From Talpa occidentalis (Eukaryota > Chordata > Mammalia > Eulipotyphla > Talpidae), in the NCBI RefSeq assembly GCF_014898055.3, contig NW_023604295.1:93387591-93451590 (forward strand): 64,000 bases of DNA, read 5' to 3'. This document shows positions 44,910-56,191 of the stretch, piece after piece. Made by a program: the position numbers and the translations under genes. Numbering within the stretch: the first letter of the stretch is position 1; each line of letters opens with the position of its first letter. The notes under the pieces were generated by a model that was given only the letters and a program-made list of their open reading frames with translations, ran no database searches and was not told the origin of the DNA.

Positions 44910-45148
44910 AGAACCACGCATTAAGCTTGGAGCACAGACATTCAATGAATAGTAGCTACTATAACTAGTAATAGCAAACATAATATCCTGGTAAAATGAC
45001 AATTATTGGGTTGTCAGGAAAGTCATGATATAAGCAAAAATGTGTCAGAACTCCCAATAAGGGTTAATAAAGAAGATAACTATAGTGATTCCCAGTCAGC
45101 TTTTCCTAGGAATGCATAAAAAATAAAAACTCACACGTCATAACTTTA

Positions 45149-45424
45149 TTTTTTTTAAGATTGATTTATTTATTATTTATACAAGCACTGGGTAGAGTCA
45201 GAAGCGGGAGGGTGAGAGAATTCACCAGAGCCAGAGCAGGGAGCAGAGCAGGCAGAAGGACCGAAGTACACTGTTGAGGGGAGCAGCGGGCGGCAGGAGA
45301 GGTCTGCACACAATGGGGGACCCTCCTTCAGTGGCCGGGGAGCAGCAGGGGAGCGAACCTGCGCTGCAGAGGCTGCTTGCAGCTTTGCAACCCAACGCTC
45401 AACTGCTGCGCCACCGGGGAGGCC
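45149..45424 (-). mobile_element. tRNA-derived SINE, type A, antisense
   Basis: Minus-strand head gggcctccccggtggcgcag; plus-strand landmarks caagcactgggtagagtcag and acactgttgaggggagcag. The 17-bp duplication cacacgtcataacttta (45,132-45,148) / cacaagtcgtaacttta (45,425-45,441) has two mismatches. Confidence 0.96.
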
Positions 45425-45689
45425 CACAAGTCGTAACTTTAAAAGACATATATACTAATTTTATTTTTTGATGAAAAATTCCTTGTTAGAGCACTTAAAT
45501 ATAATCAGGAAATTGACATGTGAAATGTTACCTAAAATTGGAGATTGTAATACATTTTCTAAAAACACCAACATACTACTACACAGTATATAAGTCAAAC
45601 ATTATTAATGGCAATGATATAATTTTTTTAGCTTAGAATGCCCACAATGAAACTTTAAGTTTGGACTGGGGGAAATTTATGTCATTAGG

Positions 45690-46080
45690 TAAATGTCATT
45701 AGTTCTCTCTAGTGTATGCTGTAGTTACATACAACCCCCAAATTTCAAAGGCTTACAACATAAGTTTGTTCCCCCCCCCCCCCTGCCTATCTCTTACATT
45801 ATCACATGCAAGGCTCTGCCTCATGTTATTTTTACTAAGAAACCTAGGGTGCTGGGACAGCCGCTATCTGTTAAAGTGCCCGTCAGTCTAATGGGGAAAG
45901 ACACAGCAAGGTGCCCCCTAGCTCTTAACGCTGCTCCCTGGAGATAACACATGATTTTCTTCACATGTCAGAGACTAAAGCATAACGCAATTGGGTGCAG
46001 TCAAGCAATCCCTCTGCATGCTTGGAGAGGAGGAGAGAGAGTCAAAATTTGTGAATGAAATTTGTGAACAGCCCCAGTAA
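45690..46080. repeat. Old mammalian interspersed repeat, family not named
   Basis: 'tttcaaaggcttacaacataa' and 'gctgggacagccgctatctg' match conserved parts of an old repeat that I recall from many mammalian genomes but cannot name with confidence. It includes a 13-C run at 45,771-45,783. Confidence 0.4.
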
Positions 46081-47095
46081 GCTAGGTACCACTCTTGAGC
46101 TCAATATTCTGGGTTTAGTACCTAGTTCTTTTGACTCCTAGGCTGGGGAAAAAAAAAAAAAAGAAAGAAAGAAAAGAAAAAAGAAAAAGAAAAACCCTAA
46201 CTCAATAACTCTTATAAAACAGGTAAGTAAGAACTTTCTCTAAAACTTTAAAGCATCATACTTTCAGTAGCAAATCTGAACTTGATCTGCAAAAGAAAAA
46301 GATTCTTTTAAGGTAGCAAGACTTGCTGACACAAGTACTGAACTAGGAATTGGTAGTTCTATCTAGGGTTTAAAACTGATATCTTCTGTGGCCTAAGGCA
46401 GGTTGTTTAATAACATCATCCTTTAAGAAAATAAGAAGATGTAATGGCTGATTGACAGCGGAACATTTCTGAGCAGAGTAAGGAGGTGGTTGAGATTAAT
46501 AGTGAAATCTTCCCATCAGATGGAAGCTTGCACTGCTGGGTGACTGACACTAAAGAAGAAAAATACTGACATGCGAAGTGCTTCAAATTCTATAAGATGG
46601 GCTGTCTATATTGTAAGGAGTTATTATATATGAGGATGTCATATTCCCTTCTATTTCACGCTGGTGGAAAAAGAAAACCCACAAGCTCAAATATAGCTTT
46701 AAATTTCCCCTGGAGTAATACAGACATTATCAAACATTAGTTACATAATATTATATTTATCACATATACCAACGTGAATGCCTGCGTTAGCTCATAAAAA
46801 GTCTCAAGAGAAAGGAGCAGAAACAATTTCTGTAGAAGCAAGCAATTTCTTATTCAAGTTTGTAAATAATGCCATGTTGGAAGCAGACAATGTTAGTGAT
46901 AACTTGGGATGCTCTAAGTGATACAACTGAATCATTACAAATCAAAATATTTGAAGAATTATGTGTTTTTGTAAGCAAAGCATTACAAAATACAGGCATT
47001 ATGCAGCATTGCACACTATATCCTTACAATTTATTTTCCATTTTCTGTTCCCTTTGTTCAAATTATATAATTTATAATTATTTTTCAATGTAACA
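46081..47095. other. Mostly unclassified; possible MIR core
   Basis: An A-rich (AAAG)n tract lies at 46,148-46,195. A MIR-like core may lie at 46,320-46,445 ('agtactgaactaggaattgg', 'ggcctaaggcaggttgttta'). Otherwise unrecognised. Confidence 0.4.
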
Positions 47096-47099
47096 ATTA

Positions 47100-47640
47100 A
47101 AATGTAAAAACATATACGGTAAAACCTCAAGTCTCTTCATTCACCTCAACCCCATTGATAGTGGGAACCTCTAATTGAGTCTGACAAGCCTCACTTAATT
47201 TATATGATAATGCATGCACACATTTTAAAGTTTTTGCATAAATGAAAGTTTATATATTAATGTAGTTTAATTTCCCCTTGACAATGTGGCTTGCAGAGAT
47301 TTCCATGTAAATACATATTGCTTTATCTTATCTCTAAGTTGGCTGCATATGTTATTCTTTTTTACATTCCTTTCTCTTGACAGTTATTTGGATAATTGAC
47401 ATTTTTTTTATTAAAAGTATGGTACTATCCTTTAAAAATATATTGGTAAGATAGAATTTTAGCAGTAGACTTGCTAAGCCAATCATATGCGTATTTAAAC
47501 TGTTGATAGGTACTGTAAATTGCTTCCCTACAGATTCCCTCATTGAACACGTCCCCCATGGAGTGAGCACACTTGCTTGTCAACCTCAAGAGTGTTGATT
47601 TAACACTCTGAAAATCTCTCACTTGTTAATTGTTTTCTGA
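47100..47640 (-). mobile_element. Old L1 (L1M-like), antisense
   Basis: The order 'tttagcagtagacttgctaa' (site of 'ggtcaaaggatatgc'), 'aattgcttccctacagattc', 'tggagtgagcacacttgctt' and 'gttgatttaacactctgaaa' parallels antisense old-L1 ORF2. Strong decay. Confidence 0.5.
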
Positions 47641-49080
47641 CTAACAGTATAGGTTAGCCTGTTTAACTTGTACTATATACTGAACTAAAATTCATGTTTA
47701 AAGACAGTTTTCAAATACGTAAATCGTATTTTTCTCGCTCTTGTAGAAATAGTTTAGATATCGTAGAGCACACCTATTGTCAGTTAAATAAGATGCAAAT
47801 ATTCTTCCAAAGTAATGAAATTGTTTTGAATTTATATTTGATTATTTTGTTGTACAAAAATTTAAATTTTTATGTATTCAAACCTGCAGTCTTTGTATAT
47901 TGCTTAGAAAGAAGTTCCTTGTCCCCCAAGCAAATCTAATTATTATCCTGTTCTTTCTTCAAATCCTGCCAGGTTCATTGTGATATTATTTTCAGGCAAT
48001 AAAATACATTTTGTTTTTAGTGCACAAGTTTTGATAATTACATGAAGTCATGATACCACTAGCAGAATCAAGATACAAAACAGTTCATTTTGCCCCCCAA
48101 AATTCCCTCATATCCCTTTTGCCAATCCATGGCTTAAATACTCTGGCAACTGCAGAGCTTTTTTCTATACTCATAGCTTTGTCTCTTACATAAAATAATG
48201 TAAATATACTCATATACTATGTAGAATTTTGAATCTAGAATCCTTCACTTGGCATAATGTCTTGAGAGTCATCTCATGTATTGACTAGATGAAGGAATCT
48301 TTTTTATTGCTGTGTGGTATTCAGTCACACAGATATATACATCTTATTTTACAACATTGTGGTAAAAGGGCATTTGAGTAGTTTTCAGTTTGAATTATAA
48401 TAAAACTACTGTAAATACCATGAGATTTTTGGATAAGCATAAGTTTTTAATTATCTTAAACTGATACCTGGGAGTGGGAATGTTAAACCATGTGATCCAT
48501 GTATGTTTGGTTCAAAATAAATTATTGAACTATTTTTCAAAAAGATTGTATGTTTACGATCTCACTAGCGATGTACGAAAATTCCAGTTGCTTTGCATCC
48601 TTGGTATTATTGAGGTTTAGAATTCTTTTGCATCTTTAGTCATTGTAATAAATATATAATGATATACATTTATTTTAACTGCATTTCCCCCAGGACTATT
48701 GTTGTTAAGCATCTTTTCATGTGCTTGTCATTCATCTATGCTATAAAGTATCATTTCAAAATGTACCCATTTGTGTTTGGGTGCTTTCTAATTATTGTTT
48801 TGAGGTATGTGTCTAGTCTAGATCCAATTTCTTTATTAAATAAGTGTATTTTCTTCCCTTATGGCCTTTGTGCTCTCTGAATAGTGTCTTTAAGATTCTT
48901 CATTTTGATAAAGTCCATAAGGTCAATTTTTCTTCCATGAATTTTGCTTTTAGTATTTTATATAAGAAATCTGTGCCTAACTCTGGATCATAAATGTTTT
49001 CTCTGTTATTTCCTCCTAGAAATTTATATTATATGTTGTATATTTATGTCTGTGACCTTTTTTTGAGTTATAAATTACAG

Positions 49081-49478
49081 TGTTTTGCTGGGATTGACAT
49101 AACAAAAACTATAAGCTAGATGGCTTAAGTAACAGAAATTGATTTTCTCACAGTTTTGGAAGCTAGAAGACAGAAATCAAAAGATCTTCAAGTTTGGTTT
49201 CTTCTGAAGTCTACATCCTGGACTTGTAAATGGTGACCTCACTGTGTCCTCTCACGGTCCTTCCTCTCTGAGTACCATCTTGGTGCCACTCTTTTATGTT
49301 CTGGTCTCTTCTTATGAGGACATTAGTCGGATTGGCTAGGAGCCCAAACTTAATAACCTAATTTCAACTTAATTACCTCTTTACTGCCCAATCTCCAAAT
49401 ATAGTCACATCCTAAGGTATCTCAGGTTAGGTCTTCCACAAATGAATTTGGGGTGACAATTCCAATCAGTCTATAACA
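49081..49478 (-). mobile_element. MLT1-type LTR (ERVL-MaLR), antisense, near full length
   Basis: The minus strand begins tgttatagactgattgg and ends gcaaaaca, giving TG...CA ends over 398 bp. Internal landmarks on the minus strand are 'caaattcatttgtggaagac', 'ggatgtgactatatttggag', 'cctcataagaagagacc', 'gaggacacagtgagg' and 'aaaactgtgagaaaatcaat'. It lies inside the antisense L1. No internal retroviral sequence is attached, so it is solo. Confidence 0.88.
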
Positions 49479-49973
49479 AGAATCAAAATTTTATTGTGCA
49501 GTTGATTATCACTTTACCATTGGTCCACTATGTGATCAAATCACTTTATAATGAGTCCTCCCTGTCTTCCTATTAAAATACAAATTCTTTATGATTTAAT
49601 ATTCTTATATTTATTGCCGCCAACTAGATTACGTGGATGGGGCATTGTAATAACTGTCAATATATGAACTAATCACAGGCTATGTATCAGTTTCAGGAAC
49701 TTTCATCACAGCAGCCCACAGTACTTTTTAGCAAAGCATAGGGATATATTTTTATTTACTATTTATGTATATTGTCTGATTTTGTCCTTAGAGTAATGTT
49801 GTCCTCATAAATGTGTTTAGAAGTATTTCCTCTTTCTTGAATTTTTGAAAGATTTTGAGTAGCATAAGTATCAGCACATATTCAAAGGCTTGGTAGAATC
49901 ACTTGTGAAGTAGTCTGGTCCTGGCCCTCTGTTTATTGGGAGACTTGATCACTGTTTCAATTTCCTTGCTTAT

Positions 49974-50233
49974 TTCATTTTTTTTCATCTTTTTGCATTT
50001 AGAAGAACTGAAGTGTAGGCCAGAAATACAAGAAGGGGTGGGGGGATGGGAGGATTCACCAGAGAAAGAGTGAGGGGCAGAACAGACAGATTTACTGAAA
50101 TACACTGCTAAGGGAGCATCAAGACAGGAGAGGTCTGCTTCACCATATGTGGATTAGCTCCTTGGGCAGGGATTGAATTCAGACCATAGAGGTGATAGTG
50201 CTGAGACTTAAACCATAGGCCACCAGGGAGGCC
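49974..50233 (-). mobile_element. tRNA-derived SINE, type B, antisense, inside L1
   Basis: Minus-strand head gcctccctggtggcctatgg (degenerate A box); plus-strand landmarks agaagaactgaagtgtagg and aatacactgctaagggagc. The 17-bp duplication tcaatttccttgcttat (49,957-49,973) / tcaatttccatgcttat (50,234-50,250) has one mismatch and lies in antisense ORF2. Confidence 0.95.
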
Positions 50234-51582
50234 TCAATTTCCATGCTTATGATTGGTATATTCAGGTTTTCTATTTCTTCCCATTCAGTGTTGTATGATT
50301 GTATGGTTTTAAAAATTTGTCCTTTTCTTCTAAGTTAAAGAATTTATGAGCATATAAATGTATATAGTAATTTCTTTTTGCCCATGAATTTCTGTTATGT
50401 CTGTTGTAATTTCCTTCTTTGATTTCTGATCCTAATTATTTGAGTTTTCTGCCATTTTTTCTTTGTAATCCTAGCTAGATGCTTGTCTATTTCTTTTTTT
50501 TCCCCAAAGAACGGATCTTTGGTTTAATTAACCTTTGTTAATCTGTTGGTCAGTCATTTTTCTATTTCATTTATATCTGCTCTAATATTTATTATTTTCA
50601 TTCTCTATAGGCTTTTGGTTTAGTTTATTCTTCTTTTTCTGATTCCTTGAGTGAGAGATAAAAGTATTTATTTCACCTCTATCTTGATGTTGGTCTGTAT
50701 TGCTATACACTTTCCTCTTTGTGTTTATTCTGTTCTTTTCCTTAAGTTCTACAATATTTTGTCTTCACTGTCCTTTGTTTCAAGCATTTTTTAAAATTTC
50801 TTCTTTGATTTCCTCATTAACCCCTATATTCATTCAGTAGTGCTTTTTTCGGTCTCCACAAAGTAAAAGTTTTTCTCTCTTTTCTTTTTGATTGATTTCT
50901 AGCTTTGATATTCTTATGGTTAAAGAAGATTCTTAATATTATTTCAACCTTTATGAATTTTTTGATACGTGCAGTATGCGGTTGATCCTGGGGAATGTTA
51001 CATATACACTTGCTAAAAATATGTATTCAGCCTTTTTGAAGTGTATTGCCCTGTAAATGTCTACATTTTCTCCCTAGCCACTTCAGTATTCTTTCTGTTT
51101 TGAACCTCGGAAATTTCACTACTACTGTGTCTCTTAGTGCAGTTCTTATTTTGTTCAGGTATTATTGTGGTCTTTGAGCATCACAAATTTATATGTTTAT
51201 TTCCTTCTCCAGTTTCTGGAACTTCTCCATAATTATTTCTTTAAAAAGTTTCTCTGTTCCCTTTTCTCTCTCCAGCCACTTTGGAATATCCATTATATTG
51301 CATATCCATTATATGGCCTTTCCTCATGGATTATGATAATTTCAAAGTGTTTCTTCATTTTTTTATTTATATTTCTCATTTTCTACCTGATTTAATTGTG
51401 CATTTGTGTTTTCAAAGTCACTTATTCTGTCTTCCATTTAGTTCATTCTATTTCCATATCTTTCTCTGGAATCTTTCATCTTCTCCATTGATCTTTTGTT
51501 AATTGCATTTCTATTGTTTTCCTAGCTAGAGTTCCCATTTTGATCTTTTGTTTATTAAATTTGCTTTTAAGGACATTCACCT

Positions 51583-51613
51583 GTATGTGTGTATATGTGT
51601 GTGTGTGTGTGTG
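51583..51613 (+). repeat. (TG)n microsatellite in L1
   Basis: gtgtgtatatg followed by about ten TG units within the 5' part of the antisense L1. Confidence 0.95.
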
Positions 51614-52072
51614 TTTTGTTGTACATTCTTCATCAGCTTTCCTGGGTTTTCTCCTATTTCTTTGAGTTTTTCTATCATGGCCATTTTGAACTCTATTTGA
51701 TAAAATACATAGATGTAGCCTATCAAAGACTAGCTCTTCCACACTTTTGTGATTGGGTTTTTCAGATTTGTTCTTTCTGTGGTTGGTATTCCCCTGAGGA
51801 CTCATTTGTGTTTTTATTGTGTCTTGTGTGTGTATTTATTATCTTATTCATCTCCCCATTATTTTTTGCATTTGGGGTTCTTGCTACTTTGGGTAAGGGC
51901 TTCCAATGGACATGGCTCTTACCCTACACTGGTCCAAAGTTGGCATAACTAGGTCCATGTACCTCTGCTGCTTTCTTGGGGCATCAGAGTTTCCAGGATG
52001 GGTTAGGCTTTGCTCTCCATTTTTACCAGGGGTGGCCTTATCAGGCCCATGTGTCTCTTACCTTAACTTTTT

Positions 52073-52341
52073 TTTTTAAAGATCTATTTATTTATACATA
52101 CAAGAGCTGGGGTACAGGCCAAAGATACGGGGGGGGGGGTGAGAGGATCCACCAGAGACAGTGGGGAACAGAACAGGCAGATTGAAATACACTGTGGAGG
52201 GGCGCAGCAGATGAGACAGGAGAGGTCTGCCTCGCCATGTGGGTTTCTCTCTGGCTGGTTGGGGATCGAACTCATGCTGCAGAGGCTGCAGATTGCTTTA
52301 TAGTATGGTGCTTAATCCCTTGCATAACCAGGGAGGCCCCA
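52073..52341 (-). mobile_element. tRNA-derived SINE, type B, antisense
   Basis: Minus-strand head ggggcctccctggttatgca; plus-strand landmarks atctatttatttatacatac and ggagaggtctgcctcgcca; a 9-G run interrupts it near 52,130. A perfect 16-bp duplication cttaccttaacttttt lies at 52,057-52,072 and 52,342-52,357. Confidence 0.96.
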
Positions 52342-52357
52342 CTTACCTTAACTTTTT

Positions 52358-54240
52358 AATGTATGCTTTGCTCATTAGTCTCTCAGTAAAGGTTTATATA
52401 CTTCTCAAAAATTTCTTAAATTTTGAGATTTATTTCTTTATTCATTTTGAGTCAAATTTTGTGTACAGTAAGAAAGTGGACTAGTTTCATTCTATTACAC
52501 ATGGCTGTCATGTGCTTTCTTCCCAATACCATTTGTTGAAGAGGCTTTCCTTTCTCTATTGTATATTCTTGACTCCTTTGTCATAAGTCGACTGTCCATA
52601 TTTTTGTGCGTTTATTTCTGGGCTTTCAATTCTATTCATATATCTTTGTGTCTATTTTTAAACTACTAACATGCTGTTTTGGTTATCATAGTTTTTTATA
52701 TCATTTGAAATCTGGGAGTGTGATATCACCATTCTTATTTTTGTCAGGATTACATACATTGCTAGAGGAATTTGTCGTTCCATATAACTTTCAGTAGTGT
52801 GTATTCTGTTTTATGAAGAATATCATTGAAAGTTTAATACAGATTGCATTGAATCTGTATATTGATTAAAGACTTAGATATAAGACCTGAAACCATAAAA
52901 TACACAGAAAAATACATAGAAAAACTCTGATACATTTTCTTCAGTAATATCTTTGGGGACTCAATTGCAATGGCAAAGGAAATGCAAAGAATAAACAAAT
53001 GGAATTATATCAAACCTTAAGATTTCTGCACCATCAAAAAAAACATTAAAATGAAGACACTGAAATGAATAGAAGAAAATATTTGCACACCATGTATCCT
53101 ACAAGAGGCTGTACCCAAGAGCTACATAAAACTCATACAATTCAACGAAAAGAAAACAAACACCCATTCAAAAAAAGAGTAGAAGAGCTAGACACTTCTC
53201 CAAAGAAGACATACAAATAGTTAGTAAACACAAGAAAAAAAATAATGCTCACCATCTTTATCATCAGGGAAATGCAAATTAAAAATATACCTCACAGGGC
53301 CTCACCTGGTGGTGCAAGCAGTTTAGCTCAGCGTTGTGAAGCTGTCCGCAGTCTCTGCAGTGCCTGTTTGATCCCCACCAGCCTTGGAGCAACCCACATC
53401 GTGAGCAGACCTCTCCTGTCTCATCCGCTGCTCCCCACAGCAATGTATTTAGTCAGTCTGCCTGTTCTGTTCCCTGCTCTGTCTCTGATGAATCTTCTTA
53501 GCCTCCTGCACATCTGGCCTGTGCCACAGTTCTTGTATAAATAAAATAAATCTTAAAAAAAAATATATATATATATATACACCTCACATGTCTGAGAATG
53601 TCTCATATCAAAAAATACCAGAAACACAAGTGCTGGTAAAGATTTGGAGAAAAAGAATATTTATACAATGTTTTTGGCAACATAGTCTGGTCCAGATCCT
53701 ATGGAAAGCAGCGTGGAGGTTTATAAAAATATTTAAAATGATTTACCATATAATCTAGCAATTTCACTCCTAGGTATCTATCTGAAAAGTACAAAACACT
53801 AATTCAAAGGAATATATGCATTCCTATGTTCACTGCAGCACTAATTAAATTAGAGAGTTATAAAAACAACATAAATACCCACAGTCAGATGAGCAGATAA
53901 AGAATATAAAGAATATGTGGTATATTTGCACAATAGAATACCACTCAGATATAAAAAGAGATGAATTTTTCCCATTTGCATTAGCATGGATGATACTGAA
54001 GGGGATTATGTTGAGTGAAATTAATCAGAAGGTGAAAACAAAAATACTGCATGATTTCACTCTCACGTGGAATATAAAGAAAAAAACAAAAGAAAAAGAA
54101 CAGAAAAAATCCAAACCATAACAAACCTTAGTAATCTGGCCACAAAACTGAGAGTACCAAAGTAACCAAGAAGGTTAACCCTCATTATATATGGTATTTT
54201 AAACCAATGTTACCTTAATAAAAATATATATTACATAAGA
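52358..54240. mobile_element. L1 with antisense arm (52,358-52,862) and sense arm (52,863-54,240)
   Basis: The left arm is antisense ORF2 ('ataccatttgttgaagaggc', 'tttatttctgggctttcaat', 'gaaatctgggagtgtgatat'). At ~52,863 it flips to sense ('gattaaagacttagatataa', 'gacctgaaaccataaaata', 'aatggaattatatcaaacc') and runs to the 3' end ('gtatatttgcacaatagaat', 'tgcatgatttcactctcac'). The two arms meet at nearly the same L1 position, as expected for an old 5' inversion. Two separate insertions cannot be excluded. A SINE interrupts the sense arm. Confidence 0.8.
53297..53576 (+). mobile_element. tRNA-derived SINE, type C, inside L1
   Basis: Head gggcctcacctggtggtgca, body gcagacctctcctgtctcat and tgtatttagtcagtctgcc, tail tgtataaataaaataaatc with a TATA-rich end. 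Duplication atatacctcaca (53,285-53,296) / atacacctcaca (53,577-53,588), one mismatch. L1 sequence continues on both sides. Confidence 0.95.
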
Positions 54241-54890
54241 TTTATCTCTTGGTATTTCAGAATTTTAATTTGTGTTATTTTGTTTCTCTGTGGTATCACT
54301 TATTTTATTGTAGCTTTAAATTTTTATGATGGTTATATAGGAAAATAAGCTACATTTGAAAATAAAAAAACAAAAGGTGCACACACACACGTGTGTGCAC
54401 AGCCATCTTCTAACACTGTTGGCAAATATGTGTCCCATTAGATTGGTTTAATATGCCCACATGGATCTGGCAAATGTATGTTATTTTTCTTTATTTTTAA
54501 TTAAGGCAACGTTGGTTTAAATGATATATATTACCAAGAGAAAAAGAATCACAACTTTAGATGTATGCTATTAAATATGTAAAAATTTAACAGCTGATTC
54601 TCTTGCATTTTTCAGTCCCTTTGTTCTTGGATTTTAGCTCATAGAAATTATTCTTTTGCCATAACAATATTCTTCTATGTGTTCTGGCTATAGTTTTGTC
54701 TCATATATTTTAGTCAATTGAATTGGTTCTGTCTGTTATCTCTCATTCAGAAATTTATGTCTTCCATCTGTTACGCTCTTTTTTTCCTGTGCTTATGTTT
54801 TTTTTTTTTTTAAATCTTCATAATTTCATGAAATATACTTGCACAGTATGGCCATTTTTAACTCAATCCTTGCTTGCTTTTAAACGGCCT
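54241..54890. other. Unclassified AT-rich spacer
   Basis: It contains an alternating purine-pyrimidine tract (54,377-54,400). A patch at ~54,485-54,560 may be old antisense L1 tail. Nothing else recognised. Confidence 0.4.
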
Positions 54891-55141
54891 CCCTCGGGAG
54901 CACCAAAATATATTAGACAATTACTATCATCTCTGAAAACAGACATTGGAGAAAATACAGATGTGGTAGGAGATTTCAACACCCCATTCTCATGAATGGA
55001 CAGATCAATAAGAAAAAAAGTAATAAGGAAACAATAGCCCTAAATGAAGATCTAGACCACCTGGAACTAACAGATATCTATAGGAAACTGCACCCCCCCA
55101 AAAAACCAAATGAATATTTTTCTCAAGTACAGATAATTCTT

Positions 55142-55207
55142 CAGGATCTACCACACATCATAAGACAAACATCACAGGATCTACCACGCATCATAAGACA
55201 AACATCA
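55142..55207 (+). repeat. 33-bp tandem duplication in L1 ORF2
   Basis: Two consecutive 33-bp units (55,142-55,174 and 55,175-55,207) differ by one base. The length is a multiple of three, so the local frame repeats an 11-residue peptide (QDLPxIIRQTS). Confidence 0.93.
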
Positions 55208-55492
55208 ACAAGTATGTGAATACTGAAATTGTACCAAGTATGTTCTCTGACCATAAAGGCATCAAATTAGAAATCAACTTTAAAAAAAAACAAGGAGTTA
55301 CCCCATAACATGAGAATTGAACAACATGCAACTGAAAGATCATTGAATTAATGAAGAAATCAAAGAAATTAAAAATGTCTTGAAATGAATGACAATGAGG
55401 GCACAACCTTCCAGGATATATGGGGCACAGCAAAAGCAGTATTAAGAGGAAAATATATAACAATACAGACCCATATCAAGAAACAAGAAAGA

Positions 55493-55750
55493 GGGACCTC
55501 CCTGGTGACACAGGTGTTAAAGTCTCAGTGGTATCAAGCTATCACCAACCACTGTGGCATGAGTTCGATGCTACAACAGACCTCTCCAGTCTTGCCCACT
55601 GCTCCCCTCAGCAGTGTTTTTCAGTAGATCTGCCAGTTCTGTACCCCACCCTGTCTCTCGTGGGTCCTCTCATTCCTGGCATCTCTGGCCTACACAAAAG
55701 TTTTTGCATGCATAAATAAATAAAAATTAATAATTAAATATTTCTTAATA
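55493..55750 (+). mobile_element. tRNA-derived SINE, type B, inside L1
   Basis: Head gggacctccctggtgacaca, body acagacctctccagtcttgc and ctcagcagtgtttttcag, tail tgcatgcataaataaataaa. The flanks aagaaacaagaaag and aagaaaaaaggaag form an eroded duplication. Confidence 0.92.
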
Positions 55751-55933
55751 AAAGAAAAAAGGAAGAACCCAAAGAAACAACCTAATCTCCCATTTTGAGA
55801 AACTAGAAAATGAACATCAATAGATCCAAAAGTCAGTAGAAGAAAGAAACTAATAAAAACTAAAGCAGAAATAAGTGAAAAAGAAATAGAAAAGACAATC
55901 CAAAAGATCAATGAATCAAAAAAGCTTGTTTTG

Positions 55934-56191
55934 GGGCCTCCCTGGTGGCGCAAGGGGTTAGGACACAACCTATGAGGCTATTGCAGCTACTGCAGCATGA
56001 GTTTGATCTCCAGCCAGGGAGCTACCCACATGGTAAGCAGACCTCTCCTGACTTGCCTGCTGTTCCCCTCAGCAGTGTATTTCAGTTATTCCTCCTTTTC
56101 TGTTCCCCACTCTGTCTCTGGTGAATCCTCTCACCCCTACACCTCTGGCCTATACCCCAGTTCTTGTATGCATAAATAAATAAACTTAAAA
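55934..56191 (+). mobile_element. tRNA-derived SINE, type B, inside L1
   Basis: Head gggcctccctggtggcgcaa, B-like box tgagtttgatctcc, tail gtatgcataaataaataaac. The duplication aaaaaagcttgtttt / aaaaaagtttgttct lies on either side in L1 sequence. Confidence 0.94.

Larger units (their letters stand above)
44195..44965 (+). repeat. MIR SINE, split by two tandem SINEs
   Basis: The left part 44,195-44,303 ('ctctctggccctcagtttatc', 'gttgctatgagaattcaatg') and right part 44,910-44,965 ('gcttggagcacagacattca', 'atgaatagtagctact') are consecutive MIR segments. They are separated by the two SINEs at 44,304-44,629 and 44,643-44,909. Confidence 0.72.
47985..52056 (-). mobile_element. Long old L1, antisense, interrupted by an MLT1 LTR and a SINE
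   Basis: Read on the minus strand it runs from a 5' region (~52,050-51,500) through ORF2 to the 3' UTR (~48,000). Plus-strand landmarks are 'cacttggcataatgtcttgag', 'acctgggagtgggaatgtta', 'agcatcttttcatgtgcttg' and 'ttcattttgataaagtcc'. After the LTR they are 'ttagagtaatgttgtcctca', 'ggcttggtagaatcact', 'gaagtagtctggtcctggcc' and 'cttctaagttaaagaattta'. 49,480-49,780 is poorly matched. All frames are broken. Confidence 0.8.

Noticed and set aside
54880..54900. 'ggcctccctcgggag' as another SINE head
   Set aside because: Nothing SINE-like follows; the sequence passes straight into L1 endonuclease.
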